DNA of 56,445 nt. Origin: Deltaproteobacteria bacterium. Lineage in GTDB: Bacteria > Desulfobacterota > DSM-4660 > Desulfatiglandales > HGW-15. Made by a program: the position numbers and the translations under genes. Under the pieces are notes generated by a model. It was not told the DNA's origin. It made no database searches and saw only the letters and a list, made by a program, of their open reading frames with translations. The stretch spans positions 1 through 56,445 of the forward strand of contig JAFGGA010000180.1 of NCBI GenBank assembly GCA_016930835.1, in the 5' to 3' direction. Below, one piece after another: positions 1 through 8,959 of this stretch (positions are counted from its first letter, which is position 1; every line of letters begins with the position of its first letter).

Positions 1-151
1 AGCCTGTGCCCCGTCTACTCCAGCTCTTCAATACCTCTGCTAGAGTATACCACCTTCAAGCTAAACATTCATACCATCTCCTTATGTTTGATTTATATTT
101 TCATGTCTAATGAAATGGGCATATGCCCCGGTTATCAATTAGGTGTTTTAT

Positions 152-685
152 TTATCGAACCATTTGGTGACTGCCCGGGTAAGCCGGTTTCCGCATCGCT
201 TTTGTCTTAAATGCTTCATTGACTACGTTATCCAGTTGTTTCATCCGAAAAGGTTTGATTAATAGAAAATCCACGTCCCCCTCTATTAACCCTTCTTTTA
301 AAATTTCCTTTTCAGTGCCTGTCATAAGAATGACAGGTACATCAGGCGTGTATTTTTTGATGTTGCGGGCTAACTCCCATCCATTTAGGCCGGGCATCAT
401 AAGATCGGTTAATACCACTTCTGTGTCATTCTTCATGAAAAATGACAAAGCCTCCAGAGAGTCCTCAAAAGCAAACACCGCATATCCAAGAAGATTGAGC
501 AGTTTGGAAGTCATATCACGGATCATCCAGTCATCGTCCACCACAAGAATTCTTTTATTCACTTCCCGGTTCCATGATTGTTCGGGGATTTTTCCCGTGG
601 CTTCCGGATTGACCTCCCGCGGTCGGGTCTTGATAGCGTTAGCATTGGAAATTTCCCCTCGCGTTTGGTTAAGGTACATTTTCAT
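152..685 (-). CDS. Stand-alone receiver-domain response regulator
   Basis: A CheY-like receiver protein of about 177 residues with no output domain. After a polar N-terminal extension of roughly 45 residues the receiver fold begins at KRILVVDDD (acidic pocket), continues to the phospho-acceptor Asp in LTDLMMPG, the conserved Thr in ILMTG and the Lys in LLIKPF, so all the residues needed for phosphorylation are visible. It probably relays phosphate from a kinase elsewhere, since no kinase is adjacent on this strand. Several starts are stacked (GTG 688, ATG 685, ATG 679) behind a GGGGTG stretch; I chose the first ATG. Family assignment is secure, partner and output unknown. Confidence 0.85.
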   Translation of the reverse strand: MKMYLNQTRGEISNANAIKTRPREVNPEATGKIPEQSWNREVNKRILVVDDDWMIRDMTSKLLNLLGYAVFAFEDSLEALSFFMKNDTEVVLTDLMMPGLNGWELARNIKKYTPDVPVILMTGTEKEILKEGLIEGDVDFLLIKPFRMKQLDNVVNEAFKTKAMRKPAYPGSHQMVR

Positions 686-694
686 CACCCCATA

Positions 695-1244
695 AATAAA
701 ATGATTGACTCTTGGTCGGACAAGATCTCTCTTTAATCATGGTGCTAAAATGGTTTTAAAAGAAGGTATTTAGAATCGATTTTTGCGGATATTATAGTTA
801 TATGTATGGTGGCGTGAAATAGGGTCTATGCTGTAACATGGGATAAAAATTTATGTATTTACCGGGAGAGGCAGAAATGCCGGACAGACTTGATTGCTTA
901 AACCTGGATATATCGAAAAAGCATCGCAATGACCAGTAGTTCCAGTTAAACCCAGAAGAAAATTCCCGGGGTCACAAAGTTGAATGGTTTCATCTCTTTT
1001 TCCTGTTCAATGCATCCAAATATGTCCAGCGTTTCCTGTTGACCCCGTCCTTGGGTGGTAGGGGTACGGTGAGAACGATTTATGCCCTATAGCTTTATCT
1101 TATGGCGTTGAATAATCCATGTTAACGAGGGTGATCCTGTATTTTTCATACCGTAATTACGTATCTAGTGGGCTTAAATTGACTTTTTTTCTTGTCTCTC
1201 ATTATGAAAAAGCGTAAATTCAAAATAAAAGGAGTTGTGAAAAA
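695..1244. other. Intergenic region upstream of the response-regulator cluster
   Basis: About 550 bases between divergent receiver genes. I find no convincing gene. It presumably carries the promoters of both flanking genes; no clear operator or terminator was recognised. Confidence 0.4.
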
Positions 1245-1340
1245 ATGGCTTCCTCCACTATATCCAATCCGGAGTATTCGTTTCATAAATTACAAGGGCT
1301 CAGTTTTTGTTATAACACTGCCTTCAAAACAACCTCATAA
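1245..1340 (+). CDS. Possible 31-residue small ORF upstream of the response regulator
   Basis: An ATG with a good Shine-Dalgarno (AAAGGAG, about 10 bases upstream) opens a 31-codon frame ending TAA 12 bases before the next gene's start. The peptide (MASSTISNPEYS...) has no recognisable domain. It could be a leader peptide or chance; only the ribosome site argues for it. Confidence 0.25.
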   Translation: MASSTISNPEYSFHKLQGLSFCYNTAFKTTS

Positions 1341-1352
1341 AGAGGAGATGTT

Positions 1353-1784
1353 ATGACCAGCGTTCAGGGAGGGGTTACCGTGCTTATTGCTGAGGATGAT
1401 GCAGATGACTGCGTTCTCATCCAGGAAGCCTTTGATGAGAACCAGTTCCCAGGAAATCTACACTTTGTAAACGATGGTGTGGAGGTCCTACATTACCTGC
1501 GACAACAAGGGAAATATGGAAATCAGGCTCTGACCGAACCGCCCGCGCTTCTTTTATTGGATCTTAATATGCCTAAAAAGGACGGACGCGAGGTCCTTTC
1601 GGAGATGAAGGCAGATTCGCACTTAAGTAAAATTCCGGTTATCGTTCTAACAACCTCCTTAATGCCCGAAGATGTTGCCGCCTGCACTCAATTAGGCGCT
1701 GAATCTTGTATCACGAAACCTACCACATTTATGGCATTAGTCCATATTATTAAAGATCTGGAAATCTACTGGCAGAAGGCATAG
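1353..1784 (+). CDS. Response regulator receiver protein (Rcp1/phytochrome-type)
   Basis: A 143-residue single receiver domain: acidic pair in IAEDDADD near residue 15, phospho-acceptor Asp in LLLLDLNMPKKDG near 69-70, Thr in VLTTS and Lys in CITKPT. The DLNMPKKDGREVL pattern with a longer first loop is typical of the Rcp1-like receivers that accompany hybrid or bacteriophytochrome kinases. RBS AGAGGAG sits just ahead of the ATG. It lies 32 bases upstream of a REC-histidine kinase on the same strand, so the two are likely co-transcribed and may exchange phosphate. Confidence 0.88.
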   Translation: MTSVQGGVTVLIAEDDADDCVLIQEAFDENQFPGNLHFVNDGVEVLHYLRQQGKYGNQALTEPPALLLLDLNMPKKDGREVLSEMKADSHLSKIPVIVLTTSLMPEDVAACTQLGAESCITKPTTFMALVHIIKDLEIYWQKA

Positions 1785-1816
1785 AGCCGGTAGGGAATTA
1801 GGAGATGAGGAAATCG

Positions 1817-2923
1817 ATGAAGACGGATGACCCGATAATCCGAATTCTTCTTATAGAAGATGATGAAGACGACTACGTGATTATTCGGGATATACTCTCG
1901 GATATTCCAAAGTGGCGGTTCCAATTGGACTGGGTTTCTTCGGCCCATCAAGCCAAAGAGCATCTTTTATCAATGGATTGTGATGTTTGCCTCTTGGATT
2001 ACCGCCTTGACAACGAGGATGGTATTGAGGTTCTGAAAACCTTAAAGAAAAGTGAATGTAAAGCGCCTATCATCATGCTGACTGGTTACGGCGATCATGA
2101 AATCGATATGGAGGCCATGAAAGCAGGTGCGGCCGATTATTTGGAAAAGGGGAATTTGGAGCCAAGGGTCCTGGAACGTTCAATCCGTTATGCAATGGAC
2201 CGGGCTAGGGCACTAAATGTGATCCAAAAATCCGAACGCGGACTGCGTGAACTGTCCAGTAGGCTTGTGGAGGCCCAGGAACGGGAACGGATGCGTTTGG
2301 CCAAAGAACTTCATGACAGTATTGGGGCCAACCTGGCGGCCATTAAATATATGTTGGAGGCAAAACAATTACAGATGGGCGGCGAGAATGAACCCCCGGA
2401 AGGCCCAACCTTGGAGAAAATCACGGACTTGTTGAGAGAGACGATCGTGGAATCCCAGCGGATTGCCACGAATCTCAGGCCGTCTATTCTGGATGACATG
2501 GGTATTCTAGCCGCAATCCAATGGGTGGTCAGAAAATCGCAAGAGGTATATTCCTCTATTCATATTGAGACTGAAATAAAGATAATGGAAGAGGATGTCC
2601 CTGAATCTTTAAAGATAATCATCCTTCGCATTATTCAAGAGGCATTGAATAACGCCGCTAAACACAGTGAGGCGGATACGATCCACCTTAGTTTGGAAAA
2701 AGACGGGGGTTTCTTGACCTTACTCGTGAAGGATAACGGAAAGGGTTTTCATCCGGAGAGGCTACAAACCAGAAACAACCTGTCCGGGGGAATGGGTCTC
2801 CAAGGCATGCGGGAAAGGGCTGAATTGTATGGGGGGATATTTCAAATAGATACAGCAGAGGGTAAGGGTTGCGCGCTAAAAGCCAAGTGGCCATTGGGTA
2901 AGTCGGTGTCAGGGAGTGACTAA
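1817..2923 (+). CDS. REC-HisKA_3 sensor histidine kinase (NarX/DegS-type, soluble)
   Basis: A 368-residue soluble kinase. An N-terminal receiver (about 8-125; LLIEDDEDD, phospho-acceptor in CLLDYRLDNEDG, K in DYLEKG) is followed by a helix and a HisKA_3 dimerisation region with the phospho-His in KELHDSIG, then a HATPase_c domain with N box IIQEALNNAAKHS, G1 box DNGKGF and GMGLQGMRERA. No membrane segment is present, so input must come through phosphorylation of the receiver. I prefer ATG 1817 (GAGG six bases upstream) over ATG 1805, which overlaps its own RBS. The 3' end overlaps by 15 bases the convergent NarL-type regulator, its most likely partner since HisKA_3 kinases normally pair with NarL regulators. 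Confidence 0.88.
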   Translation: MKTDDPIIRILLIEDDEDDYVIIRDILSDIPKWRFQLDWVSSAHQAKEHLLSMDCDVCLLDYRLDNEDGIEVLKTLKKSECKAPIIMLTGYGDHEIDMEAMKAGAADYLEKGNLEPRVLERSIRYAMDRARALNVIQKSERGLRELSSRLVEAQERERMRLAKELHDSIGANLAAIKYMLEAKQLQMGGENEPPEGPTLEKITDLLRETIVESQRIATNLRPSILDDMGILAAIQWVVRKSQEVYSSIHIETEIKIMEEDVPESLKIIILRIIQEALNNAAKHSEADTIHLSLEKDGGFLTLLVKDNGKGFHPERLQTRNNLSGGMGLQGMRERAELYGGIFQIDTAEGKGCALKAKWPLGKSVSGSD

Positions 2924-3565
2924 GCCTTTTTCAATGGCATAGGCCGTGAGAGCCGAGGCCGTATGAAGGTCCAATTTTTCCATGATATTAGCCCGGTGCT
3001 TTTCAACGGTCTTTACGCTGATACAGAGATAATCAGCGATTTTTTTATTTTGATAGCCTTCGCCTACCAGTTTGAGAACTTCTTTTTCACGTTGTGTCAA
3101 AGCGTCAAAAGATGATTCCTGCCGGATGGTCCTTTTTCTGTCCAAATAACCTTCCAGGATTTTTTTTGAGATTTCGGGACTGAGATATGGTTTATCGTTT
3201 AAAATGGATCGGATCGCCATGAGTAATTCACCATGATCCGCGGATTTAAGGCAGTAACCGTCCGCCCCGGATCTGAAACACTGTAGAATATGGTCTTCAT
3301 CTTTGTGCATCGTTAAGGTGAGAATTTTTGTTTTCGGACATTGCCGTTTAATCTCCAGGATGACCGATATCCCGTCCATTTTCGGCATATTTAAGTCTAA
3401 AAGCACTAGATCCGGTTCTTTATCCAAAATTATTCGAATGGCGCTTAGGCCGTCTCCCGCTTCCCCAATAACTTCCAGGTCATTGCTCAAGCTTAATAAG
3501 GACCGTAGGCCTTGTCTCACGATCTGATGATCTTCCACGATCACGATATTTTTTTTACCCGACAT
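2909..3565 (-). CDS. NarL/FixJ-family response regulator with LuxR HTH
   Basis: A 218-residue two-domain regulator. The receiver (about 3-120) shows VEDH, Asp in LVLLDLNMPKMDG, Thr in LTLTMH and Lys in GYCLKSADHGELL. The C-terminal LuxR_C HTH begins at LTQREKEVLKLVGEG and contains the classic NKKIADYLCISVKTVEKHRANIMEKL recognition region near 165-195. It should bind DNA as a dimer when phosphorylated. It is transcribed toward, and overlaps by 15 bases, the HisKA_3 kinase gene. Target promoters are unknown. Confidence 0.9.
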   Translation of the reverse strand: MSGKKNIVIVEDHQIVRQGLRSLLSLSNDLEVIGEAGDGLSAIRIILDKEPDLVLLDLNMPKMDGISVILEIKRQCPKTKILTLTMHKDEDHILQCFRSGADGYCLKSADHGELLMAIRSILNDKPYLSPEISKKILEGYLDRKRTIRQESSFDALTQREKEVLKLVGEGYQNKKIADYLCISVKTVEKHRANIMEKLDLHTASALTAYAIEKGLVTP

Positions 3566-3745
3566 GACGTCCTCCTATCTTGATGAACGAGTCCTGGAAT
3601 AAAGATAATATAGCAATCAAATACATAACAGACCCTATATACCATAGAAAGAAAAACAGAGTATAGTTTAATTCAATAGCCTATATTTATTAAAAACATT
3701 GATCAATAGGTATTCAAGCTTTTTAAGATTTTTTGGAGGTACGTT

Positions 3746-4153
3746 ATGCCCACTATCTTACTAGTGGAAGATAATATTATGTTTCGTGAAACATTAAAGT
3801 TCATCCTGGCTTCTCGTTTTCCGGATATACAGATCGTGGAAACCGGAGACGGTCGAATGGCCCTCAAAGAGATTGAAGATAAAACCCCGGAACTCATTGT
3901 TATGGATATCAAACTTCCTCATGCCAATGGCCTTGATTTGACCAAGCGGATCAAGATGGACCATCCCATGACGAAGATCATTATCGTGTCCACTTATGAT
4001 TCTCTGGAATATGAGGAAGCGGCCGCTGAGTGTGGTGCCGATTTTTTTGTCTCAAAACAGGCATCATCGGATGATATCATCTCGGTCATCGGGCAATTTT
4101 TGAAAAAAAATAATATGCATGAAAAAGGTGTGATCCATCAAGGATTTTTATGA
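3746..4153 (+). CDS. Receiver-domain response regulator
   Basis: A 135-residue single receiver: acidic pair in LLVEDNIMF, Asp in LIVMDIKLPHANGLDL, Ser/Thr in IIVSTYD and Lys in FFVSKQASSDDI. RBS GGAGG lies about 7 bases upstream of the ATG. It is followed on the opposite strand by the remnant of a histidine kinase, suggesting that its partner gene has been lost. The DIKLP...LDLTKRIK pattern resembles receivers of NarL proteins without the HTH. Confidence 0.85.
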   Translation: MPTILLVEDNIMFRETLKFILASRFPDIQIVETGDGRMALKEIEDKTPELIVMDIKLPHANGLDLTKRIKMDHPMTKIIIVSTYDSLEYEEAAAECGADFFVSKQASSDDIISVIGQFLKKNNMHEKGVIHQGFL

Positions 4154-4362
4154 ATAGATATAGAGATCATGACCCTTTTCAGTTTTCCTGATTTTGCCCG
4201 GACTTCACCCCCATGCCGCGCAGCGATCTCTTTCACGATGGCCAACCCGAGTCCGGTTCCGGCGGGTGAGGGATGAGTTTCGTGATGCCGCAGCGGATAT
4301 ATGGGTTCAGGCCGCCTGAAGAGCTGATGGATTTTTTTGAACCGTTGGGCCTCTATAGGAGC
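4138..4362 (-). pseudogene. Histidine kinase C-terminal (HATPase_c) remnant
   Basis: Reading the minus strand between an in-frame TAG (4363-4365) and a TGA (4138-4140) gives 74 codons with the unmistakable end of a HATPase_c domain: a QLFRRPEPIYPLRHHETH lid segment, G2 box GTGLGLAIVKEIAARHGGEV and a short tail. There is no start codon, no N or G1 box and no dimerisation domain upstream, so only the last quarter of a kinase survives. It overlaps the receiver gene's 3' end by 16 bases. The loss would leave the neighbouring receiver without a local kinase. Confidence 0.75.
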
Positions 4363-4551
4363 CTAAAGTTTGCTACCCTTCTCCCAATTCATTGGAGAAG
4401 TTTTCAATATTCAAGGATCACCGAGGGGCCCAGCGTTTGTCCCATTTTTTCGTTTACTTGAACCCTGGACCCCTTGAATTCTTATCATCAATCACGTGAG
4501 TTGGAGATGATCTGAAGATTGTTTGCCGGAATTTCAGTTGAGCTTCTGCTT

Positions 4552-4971
4552 CTATGAATGACAACCATTGCATTTCGTATACGGTGCATCCTCAGTGATG
4601 CCTTCTTTAGCTAGATTCTGATGACATATCTTGCAATTTCTATGGAATGCCAATCGAAGATTTTTGACATTCCCGTCACTTTCTTGGGGGTCATGGCATT
4701 CAATACATTTTGGGACATAATCTCCCTCTTCCCATATATTTTTCCCATCCATATAATCATGGTGGCATTCGTTGCAGGCCACCTCATAGCTTTCTGTATG
4801 GTCGGTGTGGGTGAATTCAACAGGGCCTTTTCTGTCCGCCTCATAACCTTCGTTATTGATGGTAATTTCTTCAGGGAAAGGTTGATTATCAGCGGCGGGT
4901 AAGACATTGATCATAACAATAAAAGTGGTTAAAATGCATAAAATAGATGGTATAAAATACTTTTTCAGCAT
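4552..4971 (-). CDS. Periplasmic tetraheme cytochrome c (class III, c3-like)
   Basis: A 139-residue exported protein with a signal peptide (MLKKYFIPSILCILTTF..., cleavage near AA-DN) and four CxxCH heme motifs (CNECH, CIECH, CKICH, CNGCH at the C-terminus). Extra His residues (HTDHTESYEVACNECHHDY) give the bis-His ligation typical of the cytochrome c3 family. c3-type cytochromes shuttle electrons in the periplasm between hydrogenase or formate dehydrogenase and membrane complexes of sulfate reducers. I placed the start at ATG 4971, since AAGGAGG lies 11 bases upstream and the signal peptide begins there; the longer frame to 5031 adds an implausible polar leader. Gene is monocistronic as far as visible. 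Confidence 0.9.
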   Translation of the reverse strand: MLKKYFIPSILCILTTFIVMINVLPAADNQPFPEEITINNEGYEADRKGPVEFTHTDHTESYEVACNECHHDYMDGKNIWEEGDYVPKCIECHDPQESDGNVKNLRLAFHRNCKICHQNLAKEGITEDAPYTKCNGCHS

Positions 4972-5134
4972 GGTGCATTTCCTCCTTGTATTCAGTCCGT
5001 GAGAGTCCATCAATTTTTCGTATTCTGTCAACCCATGGATGAGAATATTTTCAAGATGGGTTATTTTCTATATCGCGAAACAGGTTGGTGTGTCAATTAA
5101 TGAAAATAAAAATTGATTGATCACGATCACGGCC

Positions 5135-6874
5135 TTATTTGCTTTTTCTGCTGTTTAAAATAGCCTGGATATTTTCTTCGGCCCAATCATCAATCCGCCT
5201 TTCGGTGATAACATAATCGATCACTCGGTCTGAAAGTCGATATCCCTTTCTCAGGGCATCCACAATCCTTTCTCCGGCGTTTTTCGGTAACATGGGATTG
5301 ACGTAGATAATGCCGTCGGATTCACGAAACCCTTTTTCCTTAAGGACTCTTGAGGCACCACTGGTGCTGAGCACCAGGATACCTCGATCTTCGGGGAGAT
5401 TGAATTTTTGCGACAATATATATTCAAATGCAACCAGATTCATGCCGTCATCCAAAGGGGTAACCAGCATGACGTGGATCTCTTTCATAAACCGGTAGTT
5501 CTGGGGTGCCGGAATTCCTGAGGAGATATACTCAATGGCCTGGTTCCCCAGTCTATTGTTTGTATTAGTCACCTCCTTTTCCATGGTCGCCATCAGCTTT
5601 TGATAATCCGGATTGCTCGTACGACTCGGAGATGTCACTTGATAGAGCCTTGCTTCCTGGCCGGCTTCATGTAATCTGTTCAATGCATTGGTAAAGATGC
5701 CTATTCTTTCAAGCATACCCTTAGTATAATCGCAACGTTCCAGACCGCCGAAGATGAAAAATCCCTTACTCTTATCGTATTGAATTTTCTCATAGATACT
5801 TTCCCCGTCTTGAACATGTTCGAGGTGCTTTTTCTCAGTAACCTCTGAAAGGATTCTATCCACGTCCAGGCCTATGGGCAAGGCACCCACGGTCGTAATG
5901 GCTTCGTGATGAATGATCTCGTAATGATTCCCGGCCATCCTTATTTTTACCGGGAACCATTCTTCCAGAGCCTCCAGATAGTGATCGCAGTATTCTTTGG
6001 TGTGAAATCCGATGAAGTCATTGGCCAACATGCCCCAGACCAATTTTTGAAGTACGCTCTCGATGCTTTCCGCGAACGGATCATTTATCGTTGCCTTGAT
6101 CCTGCATCGTTTATCTTCACGGATAAGACCTTGGATTTCGTGAATATTAAAAAACGGTGTATGCATGAACTGCCCGGAATGGAGCCGGCGGCTTTCGGCT
6201 TCTGAAAATCCTTGTTCATGAAGGATGGCTCTATAGGCCTCAGAGATCTGCATAAGGTGATAGTCCTGATTCCATACAACGATATCGTTTCCATTGTGCA
6301 AAAAATCATCGCTCTTGTGAATCTCGTCCACGATGGTGTTGGCAAAGGTCACGCCGCTGCTGGTGTATTGCACAAAATCGGTTTTTTCAAAATGGGGTCT
6401 CGGGAATACCCTTGATTTCTTATAAAAAAGAGGCGATCGGGTCAGATGCATCAGAGGCCAAAGAAAACCGTTGGCGAATTTGCTGTAATAGCTTCGCATA
6501 TGTTTGGTATCGAAAAAGACAAACCGCATGTAAAAATCATACTCTCTGTATCTAAAATGCATGCGGGTATCTTCTTCGATCTCGATGAGAGGAAAATGCT
6601 CCGGTGCATGCCCTTTTTCATGCATGTTTCTGAATAAATTTTTATAGTGACCACGTGCCACATCGATGTCTTGGTCACCCATGGAGGCCCCGATCCACGT
6701 GGTGCGCCATTTTCCGGGTTTCAGGAGACCCGCCATGGCCTGTACCAGGCCTCCTTCTCCAAACTTGGGTGATTCCGGATGCGTACCTTCAGCCAGACAT
6801 GTCTCCGCATCGGCGATAAAACGGTTTGAAAATTGAAAGGGCCCTCTGTTGGAGACAATAACAAGGTCGCTCAT
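5135..6874 (-). CDS. otsA: GT20 trehalose-6-phosphate synthase-like glycosyltransferase
   Basis: A 579-residue retaining glycosyltransferase of family GT20. Matching motifs are NRGPF near residue 9, GGLVQAM (glycine loop), VWNQDYHLM (= VHDYHL), FMHTPFFN (= HIPFP), GGLERCDYTKGM (= ER.DY.KG) and TPLDDGMNLVAFEY (= the nucleotide-sugar binding loop). Such enzymes transfer glucose from UDP- or ADP-glucose to glucose-6-phosphate, or to glycerol-3-phosphate in GgpS. It is about 100 residues longer than E. coli OtsA, with insertions in the N-terminal half, so acceptor specificity is uncertain. RBS AAAGGA fits ATG 6874. No trehalose-6-phosphate phosphatase gene is in view. It lies downstream of the TreT-like gene in the same orientation. 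Confidence 0.85.
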   Translation of the reverse strand: MSDLVIVSNRGPFQFSNRFIADAETCLAEGTHPESPKFGEGGLVQAMAGLLKPGKWRTTWIGASMGDQDIDVARGHYKNLFRNMHEKGHAPEHFPLIEIEEDTRMHFRYREYDFYMRFVFFDTKHMRSYYSKFANGFLWPLMHLTRSPLFYKKSRVFPRPHFEKTDFVQYTSSGVTFANTIVDEIHKSDDFLHNGNDIVVWNQDYHLMQISEAYRAILHEQGFSEAESRRLHSGQFMHTPFFNIHEIQGLIREDKRCRIKATINDPFAESIESVLQKLVWGMLANDFIGFHTKEYCDHYLEALEEWFPVKIRMAGNHYEIIHHEAITTVGALPIGLDVDRILSEVTEKKHLEHVQDGESIYEKIQYDKSKGFFIFGGLERCDYTKGMLERIGIFTNALNRLHEAGQEARLYQVTSPSRTSNPDYQKLMATMEKEVTNTNNRLGNQAIEYISSGIPAPQNYRFMKEIHVMLVTPLDDGMNLVAFEYILSQKFNLPEDRGILVLSTSGASRVLKEKGFRESDGIIYVNPMLPKNAGERIVDALRKGYRLSDRVIDYVITERRIDDWAEENIQAILNSRKSK

Positions 6875-6949
6875 AAGATGTCCTTTGATAAAAGATGGGT
6901 CTTATAAAAGAGATATTTGGTTTATTTTATCGCCTCAATCTTTTCACGC

Positions 6950-7018
6950 GGCGCAAGGTGCGAGGTGCAAAGGGAAAAGCACAATTATAGACATTTTTTG
7001 CACCCTGCGCCTTGGGCC
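6950..7018. repeat. Imperfect inverted repeat (GCGCAAGGTGC family)
   Basis: Arms of about 22 bases, left GGCGCAAGGTGCGAGGTGC and right the imperfect complement (TTGCACCCTGCGCCTTGGGCC), separated by an A/T-rich loop. It sits between the treT and otsA genes, where it could fold as an mRNA hairpin that terminates or stabilises. A related sequence occurs at 32630-32720, so it belongs to a dispersed repeat family. Confidence 0.5.
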
Positions 7019-7020
7019 TT

Positions 7021-8283
7021 TTACATTAACGTGGTACCGTTCAATTCAATCCTTTCTTCCGTCCCGTGTAAAAGACCGTAGACGAGAGTAAGATACTCAC
7101 GTAGTTGACGGGTGATGAGAAAGTTTTCGCGAACAAATTCCTTGGCCTTATAGCCCATGTCTTCCAAGATATCACGGTTGTGTAAGAGATATCGAATACG
7201 AAGGGCGGCCCCCTCCGGTGTGTTCACCAAAAAGCCCGTATAGTGGTTGATGACCTGAAGCCGTATCCCGCCTGTGTCACCGCCAATCACGGGTTTGTTT
7301 TTCCACATGGCCTCGGTCACGGTCAATCCAAATCCTTCTCGAATGGATTTTTGAAGTACGATATCGGCAATACGCTGGAGCGCATTAATGGTGCGGTGGG
7401 CATCACCGGGTAAAAGCAGCACTGTTATATCCGGATCATCCTTGGCCGCCGTCCGGACCTCCTGGAGGACCATTTCACCTTCCGGATCATCCGAGGCCCC
7501 GCCTCCGGCGAGTATGAGTTGTAATGGAGGGATGAACCGTTTGGTTAATTGATAGGCCCTGATGACACCGAGGGGGTCTTTAAAACGATCATAGCGCGAT
7601 ACCTGAAGAATAATCGGTTTTTCAGGATCAATTCCAAATTGATGATAAACCGCTTGGAGATTTTTTCTGTCAAGGGCGATATTTTTTGCATGAAATGGAT
7701 CGATGCTTGGGGGGATGAGATATATGGGATGCGGCAGACGTTGGGCGAACCCTGAAAGGGAAAATATGCTGGCATCATAATGGGCCACAAAGTCGCGCAG
7801 GTATTTCCACACAGGCCGGAAAGGCCTGCTGGCATCAATATGACACCGCCATACCCATTTGCCTTTGCGATCCGGGAGATGGGCGATCATAGCTGCGGGT
7901 TGTGGATCATGGATAATCACGATATCGGCATCCCGTAGCGTGTCTCTAAGGATCTCGGCGCTTTGCTTGTTGGTCGCTTCATATTCCCTTAAATGGCTAT
8001 GCGGGATATTAACGGGGCTGCCCTGGATAGCATTGTGGAAGCTCTTGGTACATTGATAAAAGATGGTTTCCCCGGTGATCACCTCCCATGAGGCATTGAT
8101 CCCGAGATCTTGCATTAGCGGTACCATCTTGTGCAGGATCTCAGCAACGCCGCCGCCCATCTTCGTGGAATTGATATGAACAAGACGAAGCCCTTTTAAC
8201 GGGGCGGCCAATTGGCGAAGGTGTTCAATGACGTCACGGCCCGCGACATCTTCATATTGGGAGAGGGTATTCGGATTATCCAA
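7021..8283 (-). CDS. treT: Trehalose glycosyltransferring synthase (TreT-like, GT4)
   Basis: A 420-residue GT4 glycosyltransferase. VHINSTKMGGGVAEILHKMVPLMQDLGI near residue 35 is the signature of the TreT group, followed by IIHDPQPAAMI, a GT-B C-terminal domain starting around PIILQVSRYDRFKDPLGVI, and the EX7E-type REGFGLTVTEAMWKNKPVIGG. TreT condenses NDP-glucose with glucose to trehalose in one reversible step. The start is TTG 8283, behind GGAGGG, overlapping the stop of the upstream DUF5752 gene by 8 bases, so the two are translationally coupled. Length matches the family. Regulation is not evident. Confidence 0.85.
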   Translation of the reverse strand: MDNPNTLSQYEDVAGRDVIEHLRQLAAPLKGLRLVHINSTKMGGGVAEILHKMVPLMQDLGINASWEVITGETIFYQCTKSFHNAIQGSPVNIPHSHLREYEATNKQSAEILRDTLRDADIVIIHDPQPAAMIAHLPDRKGKWVWRCHIDASRPFRPVWKYLRDFVAHYDASIFSLSGFAQRLPHPIYLIPPSIDPFHAKNIALDRKNLQAVYHQFGIDPEKPIILQVSRYDRFKDPLGVIRAYQLTKRFIPPLQLILAGGGASDDPEGEMVLQEVRTAAKDDPDITVLLLPGDAHRTINALQRIADIVLQKSIREGFGLTVTEAMWKNKPVIGGDTGGIRLQVINHYTGFLVNTPEGAALRIRYLLHNRDILEDMGYKAKEFVRENFLITRQLREYLTLVYGLLHGTEERIELNGTTLM

Positions 8284-8959
8284 GATCGCCCTCCTTTTTG
8301 AAATAGACTTTAAACACGTCCGTCAGTTCATCACGCAATTGTATAAGGGAAGAAAAATAGGGATCGATATTATGGATGCGGTCCCTGAGATCATCATACT
8401 CTCCATTGAAGTTGGATAACCAGTTTTGAAAGTCATCCAATGAATCCTCATTTCTGCGCCTTCCGTCAATGAAATGGAAAAAGATACTCCCCACGGACAT
8501 GCTGGGCATGATTTTCGCGAGCTCTCTCGGCGTAGCTGCGACATTGTTGGTGTTAAACACGACGATCTGAAACCGAATAAATTCAAATTGATCATCTCGT
8601 TTCGACCATGAAGGAAACTCCGTCTCATCGAGAGATTCTTCAATCACATCGATCAGCTCTTCCCGTAATTGATCCAATGTCGGAAAGGCCAAGGGATCGA
8701 TCACCGCCAGACGTTCCGCAAGGATCTTGTTATGGAGGCTGTTTGCCACCCATATGGCAAAGTCATTGTGGTATTCCGGGTTGTCAAATCGTGCTCGAAG
8801 GAGTCCTCCCCAAAAATGGTAATAGATGCTGTTGGGATCTATCTCACGTAAATGCTCCCTGAGTTCCCTTAAATTTTGAGCCCTTTTTCCAGTGGCCAGG
8901 GCGATGAGGGTGCAGTCTTTGATGTAAAAGGGTTTTGTTTTTCGTTCAGCTTGGTTCAT
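8276..8959 (-). CDS. DUF5752 family protein with duplicated helical domain
   Basis: A 227-residue cytoplasmic protein, acidic and helical, without known catalytic residues. It has an internal duplication: one half carries YYHFWGGLLRARFDNPEYHNDF...IDPLAFPTLDQLREELIDVIEE and the other FFHFIDGRRRNEDSLDDF...IDPYFSSLIQLRDELTDVFKV, each with an (F/Y)HF...G motif and an IDP..F..L.QLR.EL.DV block. Proteins of this type (DUF5752) co-occur with trehalose/GT4 genes; the 8-base overlap with the treT-like gene supports a shared role, perhaps as a partner or regulator of the synthase. Function is not established. Confidence 0.7.
   Translation of the reverse strand: MNQAERKTKPFYIKDCTLIALATGKRAQNLRELREHLREIDPNSIYYHFWGGLLRARFDNPEYHNDFAIWVANSLHNKILAERLAVIDPLAFPTLDQLREELIDVIEESLDETEFPSWSKRDDQFEFIRFQIVVFNTNNVAATPRELAKIMPSMSVGSIFFHFIDGRRRNEDSLDDFQNWLSNFNGEYDDLRDRIHNIDPYFSSLIQLRDELTDVFKVYFKKEGDLG

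Noticed and set aside
219-695. 158-codon plus-strand frame
   Set aside because: It is the antisense shadow of the receiver gene at 152-685, which has clear family motifs.
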